Shown in pieces: positions 22,910 through 33,037 of a DNA stretch of 64,000 nt. The stretch comes from Xestospongia muta (taxonomy: Eukaryota > Porifera > Demospongiae > Haplosclerida > Petrosiidae). Location: the NCBI GenBank assembly GCA_963693285.1, contig OY848917.1, positions 28,397,745 through 28,461,744 on the forward strand, read 5' to 3'. The position numbers were made by a program, and so were the translations under genes. Numbering within the stretch: position 1 is the first letter of the stretch; every line of letters begins with the position of its first letter. The notes beneath the pieces are model-generated. The model ran no database searches and had not been told where the DNA came from. It saw only the letters and a program-made list of their open reading frames with translations.

Positions 22910-25008
22910 TTACACCTCAGAAGGAGTCTGCTGTTGGGCTTTTTCCTTAGCATACACTTCGTGATAAAACTGAGTGATACTTTCCTGCCATTCGATAGGA
23001 GCTCTAGAAGCAAACATGTTAACCACAAATTTTGGGATCCATCCCATAGGGTCATTTTGAAGTAATACTGTAAGTTTAGTAGAATTTGGATCATTTTCAT
23101 ATGGACGTATCAGAGTACCAGAAAGAATAGTTTTAGCTCTACATGGAGATATTACATATATATATATATATATATATTATCTATATATTATCTATTCATT
23201 TGTTCAGCACCTCCATCATTTAAATTCTTAATCTACTTGGTTACCGTCCTTTTGTTCATTTGTTCTGTTGTCTATCAGTCTGTCTGTACATCATCTATCT
23301 TTATATTCTTCTGTCTGTTTGTCTGGTTGTTATCTATCCATCATCTATCCATCTCCCTCACCCTTACCTCACAAAACCAGGTACTTCAGGTCTCCTGTCA
23401 TCTATAGCATTCTTATATAGCATATAATGAAGGTTTTTCTCTTTATCATTATGATAAGTTATGTATTGGACCACATCACGATTTGCTACTCCAATAGGCA
23501 TTTTTAATTGCCTAGTAGAGCATAAGAATAGAATAAGTATTGTAGATTATGATTGTCTTTAAAAATTACATCAAACATGATACATAAATACAATTTGTAT
23601 GGTTGTGTTATTGTTAATTCAAAGTGGGTGGAATAATGGGAGTTTCTTAAACCATGTCTATAAACACATGTAACAATGCATAGCATTGTTTCTAGTTAAC
23701 TACTGCTCAACTGAATATCAGGAGCATAATTGTAAGAATTTTATTTAATTATATTTTATTTTATTAATTATACTTATAACTTTAATTGGCTTGGAATGAT
23801 TGTGATCTAAAAATAAGTGAGATATTAATAACTACTAATATTATGTTTTCATTACTGTTTTATTAAGTACTTACCAGTATGCAATCTTATATTTGGGAAA
23901 TTCTTCAACAATATCAATTAAAATGAACAGCTTCTCCCACCTACGACGAACATCAATGTTAGAAATTAACTCAAAAACTGAAAATAAAAATACCAAATGA
24001 TTATCACATTTTAGAATGTATATCTTTACCATCAGCAGGAGGAATGCCGGGAAACAGAAGAAATGCCTGAAAAGAATTATAGAATTTTATGAGGACTCTA
24101 ACATTAGCTCAGGCTTGATATGTAACTAATAAATTAAATACTACATGTTAAAAATAGTAGTTTTATTTACTGGTAAATAACACTGAGAACTGAATTAATG
24201 CTATAAATAAGATGGTACACCTTTTCGTTTATTTGCAATAAAGATAATTTTAAAGTTTATAGAGTGTCACTGTAAAGATATAAATAACCTAGAAGGTTGT
24301 ACTATGTTAATAGTACATGCATAGTATAAATTAAATCAAATTATGAGTATAGTCTATACTGACATCTGTAATATCACAACGTACACATGTAACACGTGTC
24401 ATAACAATATATTCTGTATGGGTTATTATAATACACTGAAAAAACATCTGACATACAAAGATTAACAATAACAAGTTGGCTGAAAAATGATTTGAGCTGG
24501 ACACCAAGTTAGATTGCTGCTGACATTTAAGCTTGCACCTTGTATAATTATTAATATAAATTCATTTTTAATTTACTATCTAGTATAATAAGCCCCAACT
24601 TGAAAAGGGGAGTCAGTCTAGTCACCTTAACAAGATTGATTGGAGAGCTTCCATCATTCTTACACCAAATTTCAGCAGTCTCTGTTCTCTTTAGAAACAG
24701 CCAACCTTCTTGTTCACTATTTGCTCTTTCTTCCTGAAGGATGCGTTCCAAGTCTGAAATGCACACAACAGTAAAAACTGCATAAATATATAAACAATTG
24801 TTGGAAGAGCAACGTCAATAAGAAATAAAGTGCAAAGCAGCCAAGACGTTTTGCTCTAGCCTCAGGTGCTGAATCGCCTGATCGAGTTAGACAAGGGTCA
24901 AACAAACTCGATGATTGTCAATTTACATCGAAAAAATATCTTACTGTATGCATGGCTACTATTACCTTCAGGTGTAAAGGGATCATCTTGAACCAGTTCA
25001 GCAGCCAT
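22910..25008 (-). CDS. START-domain lipid-transfer protein, copy 3
   Basis: Exons from the 5' end: 24966-25008, 24626-24753, 24030-24066, 23875-23977, 23368-23511 and 22910-23138, about 227 residues. The internal exon lengths (128, 37, 103, 144) are identical to copies 1 and 2. Landmarks: EQEGWLFLKRTETAEIWCK, AFLLFPGIPPADV, a basic-Trp block, the variant MPIGVANRDVVQY (the other copies have PPGV-DRDLVQY) and a tail of KAQQQTPSEV. The changed loop before RD and the Cys in EIWCK make this the most divergent copy, perhaps with a different ligand. The frame is intact. Intron 5 contains a TATA dinucleotide run near 23156-23177 and TCTATC-rich repeats. Confidence 0.87.
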
Positions 25009-25204
25009 TACAGATTACGAGCCACGCCTACAATGACACTCCATGACGTGTATGGAGCAATAATATATCAGTCTGATAAGTGACAACTTAAAAATAAAAA
25101 AAAATAACCCTAAATATCAACAACTAGTTCACTTATTTTATTGTTAAGAATTATACGAGTGACAACAAAAAATTGTCAAGAAACATTTCTCTGAAATTAA
25201 GAAT

Positions 25205-25716
25205 TCATTGCTCTGCGTATTTAACAAAAATATCATCCCGCCGCAAAAATTTTCTTATGTCATCAGCAACATTCTTTTTTTGGACAAATGGGCCATCCAA
25301 AACTTCTAATATCTTTCTCCAAGAAACGTCGGAACACATTGTATCCATCCACTTCTGTAGTACAGATGACAACTTATTCACATCACGTTGGTTGCTCTGT
25401 TGTAGACTCTCAATATCTCCATCATTAACCCCTAACCCTTCTCCAATCTCTCGCCATCTTGCTGCTACACCAGCTAATTGATTAAGTAAATCTGTCTTTT
25501 TTGGCTTCTTATCAAGGATGCGCATAATGTTATTTCCTATAAAAATAAAATATGAAAGTACATTTTATCAACAAATTTGTTAAATTTATTTTCTAGTATT
25601 GATTCTCAGCTGAAACCAAGATGTGAGCCAAGGCCATGGATGGTAAGTTGATGGTACTCATTTTAACTCATTCGTAATTACACATAATAACACTTATCAC
25701 CGTACTTACCAGACAT
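25205..25716 (-). CDS. Single death-domain protein with ADD-R-FL tail
   Basis: The micro-exon 25710-25716 (ATG TCT G, then gtaagt) joins 25205-25536 in phase 1, giving about 112 residues. The death domain spans most of the protein: LLNQLAGVAARWREIGEGL, then KLSSVLQKWMDTMCSD, then SWRKILEVLDG. It ends with NVADDIRKFLRRDDIFVKY. This tail is the same as that of the caspase-like protein and of the DD-DD protein. No other domain is seen. A homotypic partner of the other DDs in this cluster is the natural guess. The neighbour upstream is the DD-DD gene on the same strand; downstream is START copy 3. Confidence 0.82.
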
Positions 25717-26109
25717 CGCTTTAGAAAAAGGCGAAAACAGGTGAGCTCTAACTGGCAAAGGACTATAGGGAATAACCACACGTTACGTTACGTCATCTAC
25801 CGGAAATAGCCTTACTTCTTGTAATTAGAAAGAAACGTGATTGCATCAGTACTGCATAGATACTGTACACTCTATGATGTATTGATCTATTCTCATCCAG
25901 CCTAGATTGCCACATACCTAAGTGAAAAGGCAGTTTTTTGTGCCAGGGGCATGGTGGCAGTCTACTACACACTAGCAGTCGAGATGGTTGGAAATCCCTA
26001 AGCCAAACCCTCTATCTTCCATGTCAACATAATTTTGAGTGAAAAAGAGATATCAAAATTATTTTAAAAAATAATTACGGACTAAATTTGTCAAAATAAG
26101 GGTGATCAG

Positions 26110-27585
26110 TCACCGATTCATGTACTTATTATAACCGGCATCACTCTTCAGAAAATCTCTCACTTGATCTGCAGCATCTCTATTATTAACAACTTCACCT
26201 TCAAGCATGTCAATTACATTACACCATGTAATAGGAGAAGATAAAGTGTCTAGCCACTTCTGTAGTATTGTAGACAGTTTTGAAACATTACTTGGTGTAC
26301 CATTTAAGCCTGCTATCACATCAGGACGGACATTTAAAGCAGTTCCAATTTCAGACCACTTTGATGCAATAGGAGCCAAAACCTCTAACAATTGAGCTTT
26401 ATCAGGTTTTGTTTGTCCATCCTCTAAAATGAAAAAGTTGATGTAATAAATACTGAAGCCATAAATAAAATGATGTATACACAATATTAATATAGGAATT
26501 TTGAAGCAGTAATTTAGCTAGTCACTGAGATAGACCCTCCTCTTTCAGTTTACTGATCACACATCACTAAATAAAGAGGAGCATCTAGCTTGACAGACTA
26601 TAATATAATCAGGTAATCAGGTAATTTTAGTCATCCATTATGCCTTGTTTAATTTGATATTGGGTGTAATGAAATTTTCTTTTAGAATTTGTGAATAGCT
26701 TTTGCAGTTTTTCCAGGCTTCATTCTTGTTGTGTTTTATTCCAACCTATATACAAACCAATTTTAGGGAAACTTTTCCTAGTTGGTTACAATGAATGTAA
26801 TTATTGTTAAAAGAGATTAATTACATAGTTCTGCTCTTGATCTGTGATTTATAACGACATATAATTAATATCAGGAGCACATGAATGTTGCAACTCTTAT
26901 GTGCTCCTGATAATACTAACCAAATTTTTCCACCTGACACATACAACATGCCAGGCAGTCTGTAGTATGTAGTATAATAATATAATAATAACAATTATAA
27001 TTACATATATTGGCATGTCCATTTAACAATCTTAATCTATTGTTAAATATGTACTTTGATAACTCTCCAGTATTAATTAAACAGTACCATCAAAATAACT
27101 TTAGAATGATTGCTATAATTATTATCTTGTTGCATGAGCTTGACCATTTTAAAGCTGTTCACTCTTTCATAATATATCAAAATTTTACCACCAGACTAGC
27201 TACTACCTTCACACACACATGCAAACACATGCACGTATTACACTTACTTATGTTAACTGCAATTGCTTTTGCATCTACAACAGGACCTTCTAAAGCTTTC
27301 TTTATGTTATCCCAAGTTACTTCAGAACACAATGTATCCATCCACGATTGCAATATGCTTGACAGCTTTATCTTGTTACTCATCCCATCAGTTTGTCTTA
27401 GACCACGAATATGTCTACCTTCAACTTTTAAACCTTCTCCGATCTCTGCCCACAAATCGTCATAAGATGCAAGGAGATTTAAAACATCTCCTTTCTCAGG
27501 TTTTTTATCCAGTACATCTTGTAAATTGTTACCTACATTAAATTTAAATACATGTCTACTTTATAATACAGTACTCACCAGACAT
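26110..27585 (-). CDS. Tandem death-domain (DD-DD) protein
   Basis: Exons from the 5' end: 27579-27585 (ATG TCT G micro-exon), 27248-27532 and 26110-26423. All junctions are phase 1, giving about 201 residues. The first DD includes MWAEIGEGLKVEGRHIRGL, KIKLSSILQSWMDTLCSEV and TWDNIKKALEG. The second includes KWSEIGTALNVRPDVIAGL, SKLSTILQKWLDTLSSP and TWCNVIDMLEG, then AADQVRDFLKSDAGYNKYM. The two exons could be read as separate genes, but the donor after GTTAACATAA (gtaagtg) and the acceptor at 26424 join in frame. No start micro-exon was found for the second exon alone. The two DDs are close to each other and to the 25205 gene. Confidence 0.78.
26518..26600. repeat. Short hairpin remnant related to the 32.4-kb element
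   Basis: Bases 26518-26548 (TAGACCCTCCTCTTT block) and 26573-26600 (AAAGAGGAGCATCTAG block) pair imperfectly. They resemble the terminal CTAGACCCTCCTCC motif of the inverted-repeat element at 32405-32864. It lies in the intron of the DD-DD gene. Confidence 0.5.
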
Positions 27586-27890
27586 AATCCTTTTTGTCTG
27601 CAAGCTGTAAGCGCTTAAATGACAACGAATACCGTTTTGTTGTCAGACTGCCTTGCCCCTTGAAAAGGCAGTCTGCTCTCAAAGTCAAGGTCATAGCGTT
27701 GTCAGCAAGACTCAGCATGACGCTCAGCTCCACCCAATCATATACTATTATATATAGAAGTATGGATATTATAGACTATATAGTATATATAATACGATAT
27801 TATAACTAGTTCACTAGTCTATAATATCCATGATAGAACGCTAAATGCGACAAATATTTATGGGGTGCGTATGATTTTCTGAACAATTGT

Positions 27891-28003
27891 TCCATTTCAT
27901 TCTAACAAAGAGAAAAACAAAGGTCATGTCATCCTTAATAGTTGTCAAAGTATATTATAACAATCACCATGTCAGTTGACCAAACAATTTAATTATTCTT
28001 CCC
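27891..28003 (-). pseudogene. Duplicated fragment of RPL15 (exon 3 start plus intron 2)
   Basis: This stretch matches 28540-28655, i.e. the intron 2 / exon 3 boundary of RPL15, with only scattered changes over about 100 bases. The coding part is too short and altered to be used. Confidence 0.8.
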
Positions 28004-28375
28004 GCAGGGGGGGAGGGGCTGGCTATGCAAGACTACAAACACATTGTTTCTCTTGGTATGTGCTCTAGTTTTTTCCCTGCATACGACCTGCTCTAACATT
28101 AAAATAACTGTGTTTTCATAACATAACATTACTCATCATTTAATTCTTTAGTACAGGAATAAATTGTGAATGATCATTTTATTTCTTCAGTGGTTATTAA
28201 TTAAACCACAAAGTCCACTTAAATGTCATCAAGGACAGGACTAATTTACTTGTGCACATGACAGAACAGCCATACACGCCTAAACAATGACACGAGGGTA
28301 TGCCCAAATAAGTGCTTGTTATTGTTTTAATTATTTATAATCAGTTTACACAATAAAACAAAACTATTGTTATGT

Positions 28376-29680
28376 TTAACGATATCGACGGAGTGATTTA
28401 GTATTGTGATTTTTCCAGTTAGCTCTCCTAGATCCTCCGCGCACTTTAGTACGTAGATGGCCTTTACCAAGACCTCTGTTCTTCCTGCCTGCTGCAGTGA
28501 GTCCACGCATTTCTCTATGCTTGTGAACAGGACGACATATCCAGTTCATTCTAACAAAGGAAAAAACAAAGGACATGTCATCTTTAATAACTGTCAAAGT
28601 AAATTATAACAATCACCATGTCAGTTGACAAAAAACAACTTAAATATTCTGCTACCAACCTGGGATCTTGTCGAATTACTTTATGAGCTGGGTCCACGAG
28701 AATGACTTCATAGAACTTAAACGTGGAGTCTTGTCCTACCCAGTATGAGTTTAGGACCCGTAAACCACCACATCGACGACCAACACGCTCCTATGAAAAG
28801 AAACATAAATGTTGGTTAATATTATGCGTGTATCTTGGGGTGGTAATTATTGTGTGTCTACTTAAGTATACTATACCCTGTAATAATTGCCAAAGAATTA
28901 AAAGAATTGTGTTGAGGTATTAAATGCAAAAAACAGAGAATGACAAACTTCGTGCTTGTCTTTCAATATTAAATTATAAGAGGGGAAATTCTTTTAAGAG
29001 ATGAGGCTAGGGACAAGTCATACATATCTATGTATCCTCTAACCTCTTCTAGTGAAATACATAATAACAATGAGTGTGGAGACACAAGTAATGGGTCTGG
29101 TCTGTCATATAGTTCTAATTAGTAATTTAAATGTTATCATAACCTATTATAATATACCAAATCGTCTTGAGACACACCACCGACAAACCAACAAACACAC
29201 AGACATATATTACAACTAACCTCAGCTACTGATCGTAAGCTACGTTGAAATTTGAGTTCGTTAACTCCTTGATTAGTAGGTTTGCCATATGTTGCTCCCT
29301 TTGGAACTTTTCTTTTCCTTCCTCCCCTCCTGACTCGAATACGATAAATGACAAAACCCTGCTTTGCTTTATATCCTAATCGTCTTGCTTTATCTGGTCT
29401 AGTAGGTCTAGGAGCTCTGTGCAATGTGGTGAGTTGACGATACTGCCAACATCTTACACGAAGCAAGAATCGTAACATGTCAGATTGTTTCTTCCTCCAT
29501 AGCTCCTGTACATACTTATAAGCACCCATCTTTGAAACCTACACCTGCCACAAACAAAATATAGTAATATATAACTTTAACTGATAATTTAATTGATGAT
29601 TTACTTAAGATTCACTAAAGTGTGTATGGATATATTTTGAACTTACTAAGTGCCAGGAGACAACGTGTGTCTGTGTAGAG
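28376..29680 (-). CDS. RPL15: Ribosomal protein eL15 (RPL15)
   Basis: Coding exons from the 5' end: 29221-29529, 28660-28790 and 28376-28550, exactly 204 residues as in other animals. It opens [20 protein letters not shown]. It contains [36 protein letters not shown] and [20 protein letters not shown], and ends with a basic [20 protein letters not shown] tail. The protein is a structural component of the large ribosomal subunit, near the base of the L1 stalk and peptidyl-transferase rRNA. An acceptor just before the start codon (about 29545) and a donor at 29647 (CTTA, then gtaagt) define a 5' UTR exon. It begins near 29678 in a TTTCTCTAC pyrimidine tract that resembles a TOP start, as expected for growth-regulated ribosomal protein mRNAs. 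Intron 1 carries a dispersed repeat (28818-28925). Confidence 0.97.
28818..28925. repeat. Dispersed repeat, copy A (in RPL15 intron)
   Basis: Nearly the same about 108-base sequence occurs at 30428-30544 in the same orientation, including TACTTAAGTATACTATACCC and GCCAAAGAATTAAAAGAATT. The two copies differ mainly by a short insertion near their start. Confidence 0.85.
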
Positions 29681-29822
29681 AAACTTATATTTTGCGCATG
29701 CGCATAAAAGCTTCCTTGCTAATCTGTATTCATTACAATGATTACATGTACGTAATTATACTCACTAACTTGTAAACAAAACGAAAGATAGATTCTGTTC
29801 ACTACGCGTTCTTGATTTCATC
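29681..29822. promoter_or_regulatory. Divergent RPL15 / NUPR1 promoter with NRF-1-type site
   Basis: Only about 140 bases separate the inferred RPL15 start and the NUPR1-like start codon. At 29693-29704 lies TGCGCATGCGCA, a perfect 12-base palindrome matching the animal NRF-1 consensus (GCGCATGCGC). NRF-1-type sites are known in housekeeping and bidirectional promoters. Its use here is inference. Confidence 0.65.
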
Positions 29823-30047
29823 ATGGATCACGACTTCTTCGATGAGTATGACTATTTCAACTTTGGTAGCAGCTATGATAAAATAGCGTTTCAAGGAGGA
29901 CGCGGATCAGGCCATGCTAAACACAAGGAAAACAAGCTAGAATCCAAAAAATATTCTCCCTCGGGACATGTACGCAAAGTGGTCACTAAACTTCAGAATT
30001 CTGAGAAAAAGAAGAAGATAGAGAAGCTGAGACGAAATAGTTTATGA
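29823..30047 (+). CDS. NUPR1: NUPR1-like small nuclear stress protein
   Basis: A single-exon frame of 74 residues. The N-terminus DHDFFDEYDYFNF matches the acidic, Tyr-rich DEYD-YYNF start of invertebrate NUPR1 proteins. The C-terminal half, SPSGHVRKVVTKLQNSEKKKK, matches the family's basic helix (PSGH-RK-VTKL-N-E-KK), which is the DNA/chromatin-binding and nuclear-import part. NUPR1 (p8/Com-1) is an intrinsically disordered, stress-induced nuclear protein that binds chromatin and transcription regulators. It is head to head with RPL15. A complete, intact frame and the two conserved blocks make this a confident call despite the small size. Confidence 0.93.
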   Translation: MDHDFFDEYDYFNFGSSYDKIAFQGGRGSGHAKHKENKLESKKYSPSGHVRKVVTKLQNSEKKKKIEKLRRNSL

Positions 30048-30427
30048 AGAAACACCCAAGACTGTCACACTGAACCTCCTCTCATTCATAAGGTTTCATG
30101 CCACATGGATTATTTACATAATAGTTTTGTTGTACAATAACTACATATATAGACTCTTTGTATTCCTAACCTTTGTTATGATTTACTTGTATTGTCATGT
30201 GAGATTTCTACTGACATAATACAACATTGACATATTAGTTGATTTTGCTTACTTTGTATTATATTGATCATTTTGTTAGTGATATTCATTGATTCTTTGT
30301 ATACTATCATTGGCACATTTCCAATGATTAAAGAACCAATTTTGCCAAATGTTGCGATGATAAGCAATATGCCAATTCATGTTGCATTTCACTACGTTTA
30401 AGATTACATTAGTGGTTTGTAAGTTGT

Positions 30428-30544
30428 AATATTATGCGTGTATCTTTAAGGAGGGGCCACATGAATTATTGTGTGTCTACTTAAGTATACTATACCCTGT
30501 AATAATTGCCAAAGAATTAAAAGAATTGTGTCGAGGTATTAAAT
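30428..30544. repeat. Dispersed repeat, copy B
   Basis: Second copy of the repeat in the RPL15 intron (28818-28925), about 380 bases downstream of the NUPR1-like stop. Confidence 0.85.
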
Positions 30545-32395
30545 GATAACACTGGATAATACTGACACGAGTCTTTTATAAAAAAGAGATTATATTGACT
30601 ACAGTAGTGAACTAATATCTATTCGTATCACAGTACCATTATTAATAATTACTATTATCTTTGTACCCCTATATAATTGCTTTAATGTCTTTGCATTATC
30701 GTTGTCATGGTGATAGTGTCCTACAAGGGCGGGTTATATGATGATGTGTCTAAGCTTGTCTGCATAATAATTGAGAACTCATTATGGTATAACCTATAGT
30801 CATAATATATACCTTCACAACAATGTTATTCACAGACACATTAGCAACTGTTTTGAAGTTTTAAAATATTATTACCTATTAAGTCAATACTATTATTATA
30901 TTCACACACCATTTCTCAACTGTTAATCTCAACTCCACTCCTCCATCTTAAACACCACATTGTCACCTCTTAGTGTTGTAATATCAGAATTTGCCAACTA
31001 AGCTGCTGACATAGCATGACATGTCAGAAATGTAGTAAGTGGTATGATATAGCTAATACTTATTGGTAAACTATAAAGAACATTGTGTAATCTGACTAAT
31101 AATTGTAATATAGACAAGTTGACTGGACTAACTAGAAATATAATAAACAAATAAAAAGGACTGTACACTCTAAGTTAAAGATTCATGTTCTTGTTCTATG
31201 TTAATACTAGCATTCTTGATGGAGCAATGTAGTGTATTCTTCAACCTCTGGATGCAGCCATAGAGAGAAATCTAAGGACAAAAGTGAAGTATAGGGGTCC
31301 ATTTACACTTTGAGCTTTCACCCCAGCTGGTAGATTTGATAAGACAGTAGCCTGCTGTATAAACAGTTGCTAACATGTAAACAACTCAATGGCTCCAGGA
31401 ATACATTTTTACCCTAATATGGAACCAAATATATGTAATTGTACTTTGGTTTAGTTTTGAAAGCAATATAATTTAATTAAGCAGATATTAGATTCGTATT
31501 ATATGTCTTAATTAAGAAATTATATAGTCTGTATTTAATAAAATTGTCTCAGTAGTTGTCAAGTCTATCCTGTTAAGGAAAGTTTTACGGTCTTTTACCT
31601 TTATGATTTCTGACCTCTACGTTGTCATTATCTTATCATAGTAATTCTCTTGAAGTTATTATTCATAGTAATAATACTATCACTAGACTGGAGTACTGGA
31701 CCAGTCCATAAATAGTGAATAGTACAGATGTCTTATACACTTACATGTGTAGGCGTAACTTAATGCAGGCTTATTAATGACATTTCATTGTGTAAATTAC
31801 AAGAAACAGCATAAGTAATCAGGTTACACTATGTATCTTGTTTGTAATTTGATCAGGAATGTTACTTGCCATATTTTCTGTTACTCGATCGATATCATTA
31901 ATGTCCAACGAGTCATACAACAAATATAATTATAGAGAGACTGATTTCTTTAAAGGAGTAATGGTTTAAGTGCTAGTTTCTGAATATTTTATTGAACACG
32001 CCTCCAAGGCCATTGTAAAGCCCACCCTCTCAACCTATTGGTTAACTTAGGTAAGTATTTCTTTACTTGTTTTGATAGTAAGTTATAATACTAACATTAG
32101 TCTTATAGCACTAACAGTCATCACTTTTAGTCTAATATAGTATTGACGATAATTATTACAATGCTAATATTGTTTATAAAAATCACAGCTAGACAGGACT
32201 AAGTGTAAATAAAGGTTATAGTAGTAGGTGATAAACACAAAGTGCTTGTTCCCATCACAGTTCAGAGTACACTGGATTTAATTAATATATGATGTCATAC
32301 TTCCTGAATAGCCTGCGCATTAATAAAAATGACCTCGGAAGTTGAAGAATGGAATATACATCCTGAAAGGAGGTGTGTAACGATTATGAGAGCTG
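30545..32395. other. Intergenic, no gene seen
   Basis: AT-rich spacer between the NUPR1-like gene and the inverted-repeat element. No exon or structured RNA was recognised. Confidence 0.6.
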
Positions 32396-32873
32396 CAATA
32401 AGACTAGTCTAGCGAGCTAGACCCTCCTCCTTTTTGATAAGCTGATGGTCGGAGGAGGGTCTAGAAGCGAACTAGGCTTACTGCCCCATTGGAATGTATG
32501 GAATGTGGGGCAGTACCGCAATGTTTACATAGTGGTTATAAACTGTTATTACAACTGCCACGTGACCCATGAATTGTTTTTTGTTTGTTGTCCTTCTATA
32601 TTGGAAGCTAAAAAGCCACGCTATCGACTCTACACCCATGAAAAGAATGGAATGAGGCAGTTCACTAATGTAGGAAAGTGGTATTTTCATCAAAGGAAAC
32701 CCTCCACGTGGCAGTTGTAATAACAGTTTATAACCACTATGTAAACATTGCGGTACTGCCCCACATTCCATACATTCCAATGGGGCAGTAAGCCTAGTTC
32801 GCTTCTAGACCCTCCTCCGACCATCAGCTTATCAAAAAGGAGGAGGGTCTAGCTCGCTAGACTACAATAAGAC
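32396..32873. mobile_element. Non-autonomous DNA transposon with 160-base perfect TIRs and 9-base TSD
   Basis: Bases 32405-32564 and 32705-32864 are exact reverse complements over 160 bases, separated by a unique 140-base centre. The outer end starts TAGTCTAGCGAGCTAGACCC. On both sides the element is flanked by CAATAAGAC (32396-32404 and 32865-32873), a perfect 9-base target duplication. Each arm contains a second, nested hairpin near its tip (CTAGACCCTCCTCC ... GGAGGAGGGTCTAG). Long TIRs with 9-base duplications are characteristic of Mutator-like (MULE) elements. The element carries no transposase, so it depends on one elsewhere. Perfect arms imply a very recent insertion or arm correction. 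The apparent open frames across it are by-products of the palindrome. Confidence 0.93.
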
Positions 32874-33037
32874 AGCAAGTTAAAGTTAATTAATAATAAT
32901 TATTAATAAGTGTTAATTATTAATAACAGTATTGACGAAATAACCTGCACATGTTATATATATAAAAGCGCATTCAACCAGCAGAGGCGAAACCAGACAA
33001 TAATTTTTCCTCCCTATTAGTTAGCCTCAGAGTAGAC
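32874..33037. promoter_or_regulatory. Probable promoter and 5' UTR of the first dystrobrevin-like gene
   Basis: AT-rich, with a TATATATAAAAG element near 32957-32968 about 70 bases upstream of the start codon. That position would suit a TATA box. Not proven. Confidence 0.4.

Noticed and set aside
26110..26484. Second DD exon read as an independent gene starting in the intron
   Set aside because: The upstream 60 bases of that frame are intronic and hydrophobic; joining to the 27248 donor gives a better acceptor and keeps phase.
28551..28659. snoRNA in RPL15 intron 2
   Set aside because: No ordered C/D or H/ACA boxes with a closing stem could be found; kept only as a finding to check.
32445..32780. 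Two frames of 91 and 100 residues on opposite strands
   Set aside because: They fall inside the inverted-repeat element and mirror each other because of the palindrome; no known domain.
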